Of a DNA stretch of 64,000 bases, positions 1 to 8,149 are shown one piece after another. Source of the DNA: Thermoleophilia bacterium (lineage in GTDB: Bacteria > Actinomycetota > Thermoleophilia > Miltoncostaeales > Miltoncostaeaceae); NCBI GenBank assembly GCA_009694365.1, contig SHVE01000001.1:1-64000 (forward strand), given 5' to 3'. Positions within the stretch are counted from its first letter, which is position 1. Each line of letters opens with the position of its first letter. The notes under the pieces are model-generated. The model saw only the letters and a list, made by a program, of their open reading frames with translations, had not been told where the DNA came from and made no database searches. Position numbers and translations under genes: made by a program.

Positions 1-202
1 CGATGCTCACCGCTCCCGCGGCGTGTTGAGCGGTGGTACAGGTGATGGCGGTCGGTGACACCACCACCACCGGCATGCACGCCACCCCGCCCACGCTCAC
101 CGTGGCGCCACTGGCGAACCCCGAACCGGTGATGGTGAGTGCGGTGCCGTCCGCGGCGGGGCCACCGGTGGGGCTGAGTGAGGTGATCGTCAACGCGCGC
201 AT
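1..202 (-). CDS. IPT/TIG-domain protein, N-terminal fragment running off the left edge
   Basis: Read on the minus strand the frame is open from about 316 to the window edge. From about 184 down to 1 it encodes a recognisable IPT/TIG immunoglobulin-like domain: SLSPTGGPAADGT, then ALTITGSGFASGATVSVGGV, then a VSPTAITCTT and HAAGAVSI strand pattern. Such domains are found in secreted or surface adhesion proteins. An ATG at 202 gives the shortest start and an ATG at 316 a longer one; neither supplies a signal peptide. The domain starts abruptly, as if cut from a longer multi-domain protein, and the opposite strand next to it carries a different domain remnant (177-332). The rest of the gene is outside the window. 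Confidence 0.5.
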   Translation of the reverse strand, partial: MRALTITSLSPTGGPAADGTALTITGSGFASGATVSVGGVACMPVVVVSPTAITCTTAQHAAGAVSI

Positions 203-332
203 CGCAGTTCGCACCGCCTCGCTCACCCCCCTGATCAGGACGTCGGTCCCGGTGGGTGCGCGTATCCGGGTACGGGCGGTCACCGCTGCGAGCGCGTCGC
301 CATTTTCCAATACCATTCGTCTGCGTCGCTGA
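177..332 (+). pseudogene. C-terminal Fn3-like tail remnant, paralogous to the end of the protease downstream
   Basis: The plus-strand frame ending at the TGA at 330-332 encodes about 50 residues that align with the last 48 residues of the S8 protease ending at 3013. Both share a VN pair, an I..R..S spacing, GA followed by a basic residue, VRA.T.A, then SP.SN and terminal arginines; by eye about 19 of 47 positions are identical. There is no matching upstream part: the same frame has a stop at 27-29, and the DNA left of about 180 codes for a TIG domain on the other strand. It therefore looks like a severed 3' end of a protease paralogue. That the segment is non-functional is an inference. Confidence 0.4.
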
Positions 333-433
333 CGTTCCGCGCATACGAAGTGCCTGTGACACCTTTGTACGAAAATCATGAATAGACGCCCTAAACTTCG
401 GTGCGACCACCGCGAGTTCGCAAGAGTTTCCGC

Positions 434-3013
434 ATGATCACCATCCCGCGCATCACCACACGTAGGGTCGCCACCGCACTTGTCGGCGGCGCAGCGCTGC
501 TCGGGGGGGTTGGGATGGCGTCCTCGGTACCGGCGGTTGCAATCGAGCAGCCAACCATCGTGCTGTTTGACCCGGCCTCGAGTCTCACCGCGAAGGTGCG
601 CGACGAGATCCGCCGCGGCAATGACGTGAACCACGTCTTCCGGTCGATCGGGGAGGGTTTCGTGGCCGATCTCGACTCCTCGGATCGCGCGCGGCTCGCC
701 AACGACCCGGATGTTCTGCTGATCGAGGTGGATCGCCCGGTCCACGCCATCGAGGGGATCCCTGCCGTGCAGGGTGGGCAGATGGGCCGCAGGGACGCTC
801 CGATCGGCAAGGCGATCGCACCCGCCAACGACTCGTTCGTGGGTGCTGACGTCGTCACCGGTGTGAGTGGCTCGGCGAATAGCACGACTGTTGACGCCAC
901 CCGTGAGGCCGGTGAGCCCGGGCACGGGGGTCTGGGCGCGAATGGATCGGTGTGGTATCGCTGGACGGCCCCGGCCTCCGGAATACTTCGCGTGACGACC
1001 CAGGGGTCTACCTTCGACACGTTGCTCGGTGTCTATTCGGGCGCCGCCGTGAACGCGCTCGCCGTCCTCGGTCACAACGACGACGCTGCGGGCGGTCTGT
1101 GGAGCACCGTGGCGATCCCGGTGACCGCCGGATCCACCTATCACCTTGCCGTTGACGGATACGGCGGCGGGCGTGGGTCCACCGTGATCAACTGGAACCT
1201 CGACGGTGCCACCCCGACACCTCCGGTCGTGGCCAACGACATGTTCGCCGACGCTGTCACGATCTCGGGTGTCACGGGTGGACAGGCGGGCTCCACGGTG
1301 GGCGCCGAGCGCGAGGTCGGCGAGCCCGACCACGGCGCGAATAGCGGCCGCGCATCGATCTGGTACCGCTGGATTGCCCCCGCATCCGGGATTGCCACGT
1401 TCAGCACCCAGGGCTCAGGCTACGACACGCTGCTGGCCGCCTATAGCGGAACCGCCCTCCTGGCCCTCGACCAGATCGCTGCCAACGACGACGCGGGCGG
1501 TGGCCTGTGGAGCAGAATCAGCCTTCCGGTCACCTCGGGTACGACCTACCGCATTGCCATTGACGGCTGGCGCGGGTACAGCGGCAGTACCACCCTCTCG
1601 TGGTCGATCGAGTCCGGGTCACCGGTCCCGACGCCGACGCCCACGCCGACGCCCACGCCGACGCCGACGCCGACGACACCCGGGCCCACCGATCGGACTG
1701 CGTCATCGTGGGGTCTCGATCGAATCGACCAATCGGCCCTCCCACTCGACGGGCACATTCGCGCGAGCCAGAACGGCTCCGGGGTGACGGTCTACATCAT
1801 CGACACGGGTATTCGGTCCGACCATTCGGAGTTCGGGGGGCGGGTAGGAGTCGGTTTCACCGCCGTCGGTGACGGCAATGGCACCAACGACTGCAACGGT
1901 CACGGTACGCATGTAGCCGGCACGGTGGCAGGCGGCGCCTACGGGGTGGCACCCGCTGCCACCATCATCCCCGTCCGGGTGCTCGGCTGCACCGGATCGG
2001 GGAGTATCTCCGGGGTCATCGCCGGCATCGACTTCGTCACGGCCAATCATCAGGCGGGCACTCCCGCCGTGGCCAACATGAGTCTGGGTGGTGAGTACTC
2101 CGCGGCCCTCAACGCGGCGGTGGCACGCAGCGTCGCCGACGGAGTTTCGTTCACGGTCGCCGCGGGCAATTCGTCCACCGACGCCTGCATGGGGTCGCCG
2201 GCATCGGAACCCACGGCTATCACCGTCGGGTCCACCACGTCGACTGACGCGCGGTCGTCCTTCTCGAGTTACGGGTCGTGCGTGGACGTGTTCGCCCCCG
2301 GATCCTCCATTCGCTCCGCGTACAACACGTCATCCACGGCCACGGCAACGTTGTCGGGAACCTCGATGGCCGCGCCACACGTCGCTGGTGCCGCGGCGCT
2401 GCTGCTGTCGGCATCGCCCACGGCTACGCCGGCGGCGATCCGCACCACCATGCTGAGCGGCGCGACCAGGGATCTCGTCACCGACCCAGGGTCGTCGTCG
2501 CCCAACGCATTGCTCCGACTCATATCGGCACTCCCGGCTCCGGTTCCGCCCGAGTCACCGGTTAGCGTCACGCCTCCGACTGCCCCGACCCCCGCCCCGA
2601 TCGCCCCGACCCCCGCCCCGATCGCCCCGACCCCCGCCCCGGTCGCACCTCCGACCGCCCCGGTCGCACCTCCGATCGCCCCGACCCCTGCCCCGGTTAC
2701 ACCCCCGCCCGGGTCGGGTGTCGTGCTCCCCCCGGGAACTCCGCACCGAGGTACCCCGAGGCGGTCGCGCGCGGTATCGGTGCCAAGTCGACCCACTCTG
2801 CTTTCCGCCACCCGCACCGCCCGCGGTCTGCGTGTCACCATCAACGGCACGGGTATCGGTTACCAAGTGTTCGTGAACGGGTTGATCGTCGGACGCATCA
2901 CATCGTCCAACGGCACCGTCAAGACCGCGGCCGCGCGGCCCGGTGCCAAGGTCACGGTTAGGGCCTTCACCCTCGCGGGTGTCTCCCCGGCCTCGAACGC
3001 GCGCCGGATCTAA
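434..3013 (+). CDS. secreted subtilisin-like (S8) serine protease with duplicated PPC-like domains
   Basis: A GTG at 401 is possible, but the ATG at 434 begins a clean signal peptide (two arginines, a hydrophobic stretch, then AVA) and has AAGAG upstream. The order is: signal peptide; an I9-like propeptide region around residues 40-110; two copies of a roughly 125-residue domain each beginning with AND and containing VWYRW or IWYRW (pre-peptidase C-terminal type); a Pro-Thr linker; the S8 catalytic domain with Asp457 (IIDTG), His490 (GHGTHVAG) and Ser644 (SGTSMAAPH); a Pro-Ala repeat linker; and a C-terminal Fn3-like domain. All catalytic residues are present, so the enzyme should be active outside the cell. 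The two internal domains differ enough not to be a recent duplication. The substrate is unknown. Confidence 0.93.
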   Translation: MITIPRITTRRVATALVGGAALLGGVGMASSVPAVAIEQPTIVLFDPASSLTAKVRDEIRRGNDVNHVFRSIGEGFVADLDSSDRARLANDPDVLLIEVDRPVHAIEGIPAVQGGQMGRRDAPIGKAIAPANDSFVGADVVTGVSGSANSTTVDATREAGEPGHGGLGANGSVWYRWTAPASGILRVTTQGSTFDTLLGVYSGAAVNALAVLGHNDDAAGGLWSTVAIPVTAGSTYHLAVDGYGGGRGSTVINWNLDGATPTPPVVANDMFADAVTISGVTGGQAGSTVGAEREVGEPDHGANSGRASIWYRWIAPASGIATFSTQGSGYDTLLAAYSGTALLALDQIAANDDAGGGLWSRISLPVTSGTTYRIAIDGWRGYSGSTTLSWSIESGSPVPTPTPTPTPTPTPTPTTPGPTDRTASSWGLDRIDQSALPLDGHIRASQNGSGVTVYIIDTGIRSDHSEFGGRVGVGFTAVGDGNGTNDCNGHGTHVAGTVAGGAYGVAPAATIIPVRVLGCTGSGSISGVIAGIDFVTANHQAGTPAVANMSLGGEYSAALNAAVARSVADGVSFTVAAGNSSTDACMGSPASEPTAITVGSTTSTDARSSFSSYGSCVDVFAPGSSIRSAYNTSSTATATLSGTSMAAPHVAGAAALLLSASPTATPAAIRTTMLSGATRDLVTDPGSSSPNALLRLISALPAPVPPESPVSVTPPTAPTPAPIAPTPAPIAPTPAPVAPPTAPVAPPIAPTPAPVTPPPGSGVVLPPGTPHRGTPRRSRAVSVPSRPTLLSATRTARGLRVTINGTGIGYQVFVNGLIVGRITSSNGTVKTAAARPGAKVTVRAFTLAGVSPASNARRI
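1627..1678 (+). repeat. short tandem repeat encoding a Pro-Thr linker
   Basis: A run of CCGACG and CCCACG hexamers encodes alternating Pro-Thr between the second PPC-like domain and the protease domain. Such simple repeats are prone to length variation by slippage. Confidence 0.8.
2585..2647 (+). repeat. three 21-bp tandem repeats encoding a PTPAPIA linker
   Basis: Three consecutive 21-bp units (2585-2605, 2606-2626, 2627-2647) encode the heptapeptide PTPAPIA or PTPAPVA, followed by looser PTAPVAPP copies to about 2700. They form the flexible spacer between the protease domain and the C-terminal domain. Confidence 0.8.
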
Positions 3014-3496
3014 GGGAGCGGCACCGGCACCCGTTTCGTTTCGGGGATACCCGTGACGTCACCGGGGTTGACGATGACGAGCGTCCGGTCAGTGGTGATA
3101 GGTGTCGCCACGAGGATGGTGTGACGACAGGCCATCACGGTCGTGCGACTCCGTCGCCCGATGTGATGCGAACATCCGCCCGACGACTCGTGGGCCTGCG
3201 GCATCCGTCGGCGCGCGGTGGCGGTCGGCATGGGGCAGCGAACCCGCCCCGAACGCCAGTCGCGACGACCACCACCATCGTGCCGCAGGCCCGGACGACG
3301 GTACCGAGCACCGCGGATCAACCCGGTGGGCTCCGCAGCGCCCACGACCGATGTGCCACCGCGACGACGGGGCCCGTTTCCATGGGCACGGTCGCCGCGC
3401 AATCGTCGTCACGCCGGAGCACACCGGTCGTACCATGGCCCATGTCGGTGCGGCCGCCACCGGTATCCGTGGGACCGTGATGGCGATGAATGGGAA
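3014..3496. other. region without a convincing gene
   Basis: Several open frames exist on both strands but give Arg/Pro/His-rich translations without family resemblance and overlap each other. On the minus strand the last 30 codons before a stop at 3010-3012 read like protein (a TLVIVNPGDVTGIPE stretch), but nothing upstream in that frame supports a whole gene. It may be a decayed 3' end. Confidence 0.5.
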
Positions 3497-3569
3497 TGCC
3501 CTCGGCAGGATTCGAACCTGCGACACCAGGTTTAGGAAACCTGTGCTCTATCCCCTGAGCTACGAGGGC
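3497..3569 (-). tRNA. tRNA-Arg(CCT)
   Basis: The minus strand folds as a 73-nt tRNA: acceptor GCCCTCG with CGAGGGC, discriminator A, D arm with AGCTCAGGGGATAGAGC, anticodon stem CAGGT/ACCTG with loop TTCCTAA (anticodon CCT), and a T arm with GGTTCGAATCC. CCA is not encoded. Confidence 0.95.
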
Positions 3570-3972
3570 GACATGCGGAGATGTACCGGGCGGTCTATCC
3601 GAGTCGATGATTCGCGAACGGCTCCTCCATCGCCTCGTGCAGTGTCCCGGTACGCGAGTGGGACCTTAGGCGCCCTGTGCGCGCCCCCGCAATGTAGCGC
3701 TGGTCCCCCGGTGCCCAAGAATGGACTGCCTCCGGCCATCCCCGCCCTCTGCACCTGTGAGTGCCGACGAAGCGGCGGCCACTATCGACACGATGACGAC
3801 CCCTGCGGAACATGGTGGCAGGGGTGGGGTGCACGGGACCCCGCTGGGGGTGGCGCACACCGTCCGGACGCGGGGTGAAACCCCCAGTGGGCTGCTCGCT
3901 ACCGGGACCGGGTAAAGTCGAGAACGCTACGCACCATCTCCCGACTCCTTGCAGTTCGGATGATTCCAAAGA
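3570..3972. other. intergenic region, no gene recognised
   Basis: About 400 bases between tRNA-Arg (transcribed leftward) and the small exported-protein gene. Open frames here are short or look like shadows. The region must hold the promoters of both flanking genes, but no confident -35/-10 pair is seen. Confidence 0.5.
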
Positions 3973-4460
3973 GTGCATGTGAAGGCTCGACTCCCGACGA
4001 CGGTTTTTGTCGTAACGGCGCTGGCCATCCCTACCGTCGCCCACGGAACCGTCGTCTCGGGGACGGTCAAGGGCGGCAAGGGTATGCGGATCGTCGCCAT
4101 CGGCTTCGACTGCGCGGCGACAACCGGATTAGTCAAGGGCAACGGCGCGTTTTCGCTGAAGGTGCCGGCCAATCGCGCGAAGAACGCCACGTTGCACCTC
4201 CTTTCGCGGAGCGGTGACTACGCCGGACCCATCGTGATCTCGCGCACGGGAACCACGGGCTACGTGCGTATAACCCCCAAGACGACCGCGCTCGGCTCCA
4301 TCACCCTGAAGGCCGGGTTCGCCCTCGTGGCAGCGGCTCGGACGGGATCGTTCTCCACGACCGGGTCCATCCGGGTGAACAAGACGACCGGGAAGCCCCT
4401 CGACGCGGGCCGGCTGGGCTTCATCCGGACGACATCGTCATCGAAGGAGAGGTCCCGTGA
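3973..4460 (+). CDS. small exported protein of unknown function, 3' end probably frameshifted
   Basis: The frame opens with a typical signal peptide (MHVKARLPTTVFVVTALAIP, cleavage likely after AHG). GTG at 3973 and GTG at 3979 are both possible; AAAGAG lies well for 3979. The mature part is rich in short beta-type segments such as GTVKGGKGMRIVAIGFDC and GSITLKAGFALVAAART. The same frame then continues to 4863, turning into low-complexity Gly/Arg/Ser sequence and overlapping the opposite-strand gene by about 310 bases. A shift near 4425 gives the sensible ending PDDIVIEGEVP and a stop at 4458-4460, just before a terminator-like hairpin. I give the end of that reading. Function unknown. Confidence 0.5.
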
Positions 4461-4505
4461 GATGCAGGGTGGCGGCCAGGGAGGTGGTGGCCGACTGACG
4501 AGAGT

Positions 4506-4541
4506 GCCACCGGGTCGGTCCCTCGGGCCCGTCCCGGTGGC
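4506..4541. terminator. candidate bidirectional terminator between convergent genes
   Basis: A perfect 9-bp inverted repeat (GCCACCGGG at 4506-4514 and CCCGGTGGC at 4533-4541) encloses an 18-nt GC-rich loop. It lies between the exported-protein gene on plus and the phosphatase gene on minus. There is no strong T run, so termination is inferred from position and structure. Confidence 0.45.
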
Positions 4542-4550
4542 GTGGTCGCT

Positions 4551-5132
4551 TTACGTTGGTGTGTTCCAACGGCGAATGGCGGCCCACTCGTGCTCGTGTC
4601 CGATGACGGAGATGGTGGCCGGGTCGAGTACGAGGCGGCGGCCCTCGATGGGCGCGAGGCCGAGGCGTACCGCAGCTAGGACGCGCAGTACGTGGCCATG
4701 GGCAACCAGTAATACGTCACCGCCCGTCGCATCGGCCCGCGCGAGCACGCGCGACACACGGACGGCCACATCGTCGAGCGACTCACCCCCCGAGCATGGG
4801 GCATCCCACACCGACCAACCGGGTTCCGTCAGGCGGATCGTCGCGGTCGTCACGCCGTCGTAGTCGCCGTAATCCCACTCGAGGAGGTCCGGGCATGGCT
4901 CAGCATCGGGGAAGCCGGCGAGCGTCGCCGTGTCGCGGGCCCGGGAGAGCGGGCTGGTGAGCACCGCCCGGAACGTCTGGTCCGCGATGGCGGGGGCCAG
5001 CCGACGGGCGCGTTCGCACCCCTCCGGCAGCAGCGGAACGTCGGTGCGACCGGTGTGGCGGCCATCACGGCTCCACTCGGTAGCGCCATGGCGGACCAGC
5101 CAGATGGTGGCAGGGGCGGGCACCACCGTCAC
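4551..5132 (-). CDS. histidine phosphatase family protein (phosphoglycerate mutase-like)
   Basis: The 193-residue product carries the RHG catalytic motif at residues 14-16 (IWLVRHGATEWS), the TSPLSRARDTA segment that contributes the second phosphate-binding arginine, and the distal VAHGHVLRVL motif with the second histidine. It is therefore a complete branch-1 histidine phosphatase of the GpmB/CobC/PhoE size class. The substrate cannot be read from sequence; cofactor-independent phosphatases, alpha-ribazole phosphatase and broad-specificity phosphatases share these motifs. It is the last gene of a leftward group with the HNH gene and pheA, with small gaps. Confidence 0.88.
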   Translation of the reverse strand: MTVVPAPATIWLVRHGATEWSRDGRHTGRTDVPLLPEGCERARRLAPAIADQTFRAVLTSPLSRARDTATLAGFPDAEPCPDLLEWDYGDYDGVTTATIRLTEPGWSVWDAPCSGGESLDDVAVRVSRVLARADATGGDVLLVAHGHVLRVLAAVRLGLAPIEGRRLVLDPATISVIGHEHEWAAIRRWNTPT

Positions 5133-5162
5133 GCTACCGGTCGAATGTTCGCAACACCGCCG

Positions 5163-5666
5163 TCAGGCGGCCATGAGGTACGGCGACCAGACATCGGGCC
5201 GTCGGGGGGCGGCCACATCGATGAACACATCGGCGCGCGGTGGCCGAGGGTTCTGTCGCGGGAACATCGCGATCTCGTGACACAGGGAGTCGCCCTTGCG
5301 CGCGTTGCACGGCCCACATGAGGTGACTACGTTCGACCACGACGAATCGCCACCTCGGCTGCGCGGCACCACGTGGTCCACGGTGAGCCGGGAACGGCTA
5401 CCGCAGTACTGGCATGCGTAGGCGTCGCGGGCGAACAGTGCCCGGCGGCTCATGCGCCGGGTCTCATAGCGCGGTACCTTCACGCGGTACTTCAGGCGGA
5501 TGACGTGCGGCGCGGGGAAGTCACGCGCGACCCCGCGAATCGGTCGGGGAGCATGCTCCAAGATCTCCGCCTTCTCCTTGAGCAGAAGGACGAGCGCACG
5601 CCTCATCGAGCACACATTGATGGGCTCGTACGACGCGTTGAGAACTAGGACGTGCTGTGGAACCAC
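5163..5666 (-). CDS. HNH endonuclease domain protein
   Basis: The product is 167 residues. After an N-terminal segment starting VLVLNASYEPINV, which is typical of a widespread actinobacterial/cyanobacterial HNH family, come the zinc pair CQYC, the catalytic DHVVPRSRGG with its histidine, and the second zinc pair CGPC followed by NARKG. All expected HNH residues are present. These stand-alone proteins are presumed DNA nucleases, but their cellular role is not established. The start with an upstream Val-Pro-Gln leader fits the family length. Confidence 0.9.
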   Translation of the reverse strand: MVPQHVLVLNASYEPINVCSMRRALVLLLKEKAEILEHAPRPIRGVARDFPAPHVIRLKYRVKVPRYETRRMSRRALFARDAYACQYCGSRSRLTVDHVVPRSRGGDSSWSNVVTSCGPCNARKGDSLCHEIAMFPRQNPRPPRADVFIDVAAPRRPDVWSPYLMAA

Positions 5667-5717
5667 CCCCTCGAAGCCGGAGTCGCCTATGGGGCAATAT
5701 AGCCCCGACCATCGGCG

Positions 5718-6578
5718 CTACGGGAGATTCGTCGCTCGGGGGTAACTGCCGAGCGACGTCACGCGCGCCACGCCCCCCGTGGCGATGGCCGTGAGCGCGG
5801 TCTGAAGGGGCAGATTGCGATGGCGATTTCCCTCGGCATCGATGAAGAAGACGTAGCGACCCAGACCTGTTCGGGCCGGGCGACTCTCGAGGCGCGTCAG
5901 GTTGATCGCCCGCAGCGCGAACTCCTGCAGGATCGACAGCAGGGCCCCGGGCCGGTCGGTGGTGATGCCGCACACGATGGATGTGGTCCAGACATCGCCT
6001 GCGGCGTCATCGCATTCCTCGGTACCGATGAGGGCGAAGCGTGTGCGGTTGCCGTCGGCATCCGCCACGTCCTCGGCCAGGATCTCTCCACCGTAGATCT
6101 GCGCCGCCCGGCGATTGCCGATGGCGGCCACTCCGTCGTCGTTCGATCGGGTGGCGTACCGCACCGCATCGGCGGTGGAGAGCGTGGGCTCTACGGTGGC
6201 CGACGGTAGATTGGCGCGGAGCCAGCGGTCGCACTGGGCGGTCGCATGCGGATGGCTGAGCACACGCGTGATCCCTGCGAGCGACTCGCCGGGGGCGGTG
6301 ATGAGGTGATGGTGGACCGGGTGGATGACCTCACCCCGGATCACCACGCGACCGGCGTGGGCAATGAGTTGGTCGAGGGTTTGGGTGACGCCACCCTCGA
6401 TGGCGTTCTCGATGGGCACGAGAGCCTCGCGCACGGCGCCGGACCCGACGGCGTCGAAGCAGGCTGCGATGCTCGGGTACGCCACTTCGAGGGCCACCTG
6501 ATCGGCTCCGAGGAGGGTGATGAGCGCTTCCTCGGAGTAGGTGCCTTGCGGGCCGAGATAGCCGTAGCGCCCGCTCAC
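5718..6578 (-). CDS. pheA: prephenate dehydratase
   Basis: The 286-residue monofunctional enzyme converts prephenate to phenylpyruvate in phenylalanine synthesis. It starts with YGYLGPQGTYSEEAL, a family hallmark; the periplasmic-binding-like catalytic domain spans about residues 1-180 and includes PIENAIEGGVTQTLD. A C-terminal ACT domain follows, with the ESRP signature (NLTRLESRP) that binds phenylalanine for feedback inhibition. No chorismate mutase domain is attached. It lies 7 bases after the end of the membrane-protein gene and is probably transcribed with it. Confidence 0.95.
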   Translation of the reverse strand: MSGRYGYLGPQGTYSEEALITLLGADQVALEVAYPSIAACFDAVGSGAVREALVPIENAIEGGVTQTLDQLIAHAGRVVIRGEVIHPVHHHLITAPGESLAGITRVLSHPHATAQCDRWLRANLPSATVEPTLSTADAVRYATRSNDDGVAAIGNRRAAQIYGGEILAEDVADADGNRTRFALIGTEECDDAAGDVWTTSIVCGITTDRPGALLSILQEFALRAINLTRLESRPARTGLGRYVFFIDAEGNRHRNLPLQTALTAIATGGVARVTSLGSYPRATNLP

Positions 6579-6585
6579 AGGAACC

Positions 6586-7872
6586 CTAGAAGACGATCTT
6601 GACGGGGTACTCAGCGTGGTTGTTGTCGGTCGTGGTCTCGCCCGTCACCGGCACCACCTCCACCTTGACGGTGGACGCCTCACCAAAGGTCGGGCTCTTC
6701 GGACCCGGCAGGGTCACCGATTGTTGGTCGCCGACCGCCAACGTGGGGATCTCCTTCTCCACCGTCTGGGCGTCGGAGGGCGATGCATCGCTCGCGAAGG
6801 TCACGCGCACCACCACGCGGGTCTCCGGGAAGTCACCCGCGTTCTTCACGGTCACCTGCCACTCGAGCCTGTCGGAGGCTTGGATTTCGGTGTCCTGTCC
6901 GGCCACCAGTTCTACGCCTTCGGGCAGTACTTGGAGGGACAGGAGGCTCATGCCGTGCAGTTTCGCTGTGGTGCCATCGGTGCCGTCTGTGCCACTGCCA
7001 TTCGTACGTTGAAGAGCAGGGACGAGTTGGCTTGCCCCCGTGGGCGATGCCTGATCGGCACGCACACCGGCGAGGAAGAACTGACGATCGGGAACCTGCA
7101 CGCCCGTTACGTCGGCGTCGGCGAGGACGCGCTTGGCGGGGCCGACGAACGAGTCCTGGTAGATGACATCGCTTGCAAGAAAACGTTGCATGGCACTGGC
7201 GAGCGTTGCCGACGAGTATGCGCGGTTCTTGGAGTCCACCACCGAGGGGAGTGAGTCCGCGAGCGCTCGCAGGCCCGTGACGCGGTACTGCAACGCGGTG
7301 ACCAGACTCTGGTTGGGCGCTGCCAGCGCGTCGGGTGCCGTCAAGGCCTCGGCCTGACCCACGAGACCCTGAGCCTTGGTGGCCAGATCGCGCACCTGCA
7401 CCTGCAACTCAGGGGCCTTCGCCCCATTCGTGTTCAGGAGGACCTCCTGGAGGGTGTCACCCTCCTTGCTCGACGCGGTGACCAGCGTGGTGACGTTGCC
7501 CATGTACGTCGCGTAGGAGTTCTCGAGCGCGGTGCGCTGACACCCCTGAATGATGAGGGTGAGGACGATGACGACCACGATGAGGCCGCCGATGCCCAGC
7601 CCGATGCGCGCGCCCGTCGACTGAAGGACGGAGCTGCCACCACCCGCGCGCCGCCGCTGCGGCCGACGGCGATCCCCGTCACCATCGCCATCGGAGGCAT
7701 TACGGGATGATCCGCGACCACGGCCACCACCTCTGGATCTCCCCCCGGACCCGCGACGCGAGGACGATTCACGATTCCGTGGGTGGGGCCCCTCCACGGG
7801 GGGCAGGGGGCCGCCCACGCCCGTGGGCTGGTCGTCGTTCCCGAAGCTGGTGCCGGTGTCGTCTGCACTCAC
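6586..7872 (-). CDS. single-pass membrane protein with CARDB-like C-terminal domain
   Basis: The 428-residue protein has a charged, Gly/Arg/Ser-rich disordered N-terminus (about residues 1-85), one transmembrane helix (IGLGIGGLIVVVIVLTLII), an extracytoplasmic helical region, and a C-terminal beta domain. The end (VEVVPVTGETTTDNNHAEYP) and the central QVTVKNAGDFPETRVVVRV resemble CARDB/adhesion-type domains. No enzymatic motif is seen. The arrangement suggests a surface-anchored structural or cell-wall-associated protein; the function is unknown. It precedes pheA on the same strand. Confidence 0.75.
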   Translation of the reverse strand: MSADDTGTSFGNDDQPTGVGGPLPPVEGPHPRNRESSSRRGSGGRSRGGGRGRGSSRNASDGDGDGDRRRPQRRRAGGGSSVLQSTGARIGLGIGGLIVVVIVLTLIIQGCQRTALENSYATYMGNVTTLVTASSKEGDTLQEVLLNTNGAKAPELQVQVRDLATKAQGLVGQAEALTAPDALAAPNQSLVTALQYRVTGLRALADSLPSVVDSKNRAYSSATLASAMQRFLASDVIYQDSFVGPAKRVLADADVTGVQVPDRQFFLAGVRADQASPTGASQLVPALQRTNGSGTDGTDGTTAKLHGMSLLSLQVLPEGVELVAGQDTEIQASDRLEWQVTVKNAGDFPETRVVVRVTFASDASPSDAQTVEKEIPTLAVGDQQSVTLPGPKSPTFGEASTVKVEVVPVTGETTTDNNHAEYPVKIVF

Positions 7873-7911
7873 GTCTGAAAGCCTCGCGCCGGTCGTGGCG
7901 CCGTGTCGTTA

Positions 7912-7995
<84 letters not shown>

Positions 7996-8149
7996 GGGCG
8001 CCGGCTCCGAGGCACAACGATGCTAGCGCACCCGACCTCACCGGAATCCCAACGGGTGATGTCTACGATCGGCTGTCCGTTCGGCGCCATCATCGGGATT
8101 CCTTCGGTACAAGGATTCCCCTGACGCTGGTGGAAGGCCACTTCGCCCA

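Noticed and set aside
1627-2700. Direct repeats in the protease gene as a possible CRISPR array
   Set aside because: Repeats are contiguous, in frame, without spacers, and encode Pro-rich linkers.
3089-3526. Minus-strand frame running through tRNA-Arg
   Set aside because: Begins with the SQVRILPRA-type sequence typical of false frames across tRNA genes.
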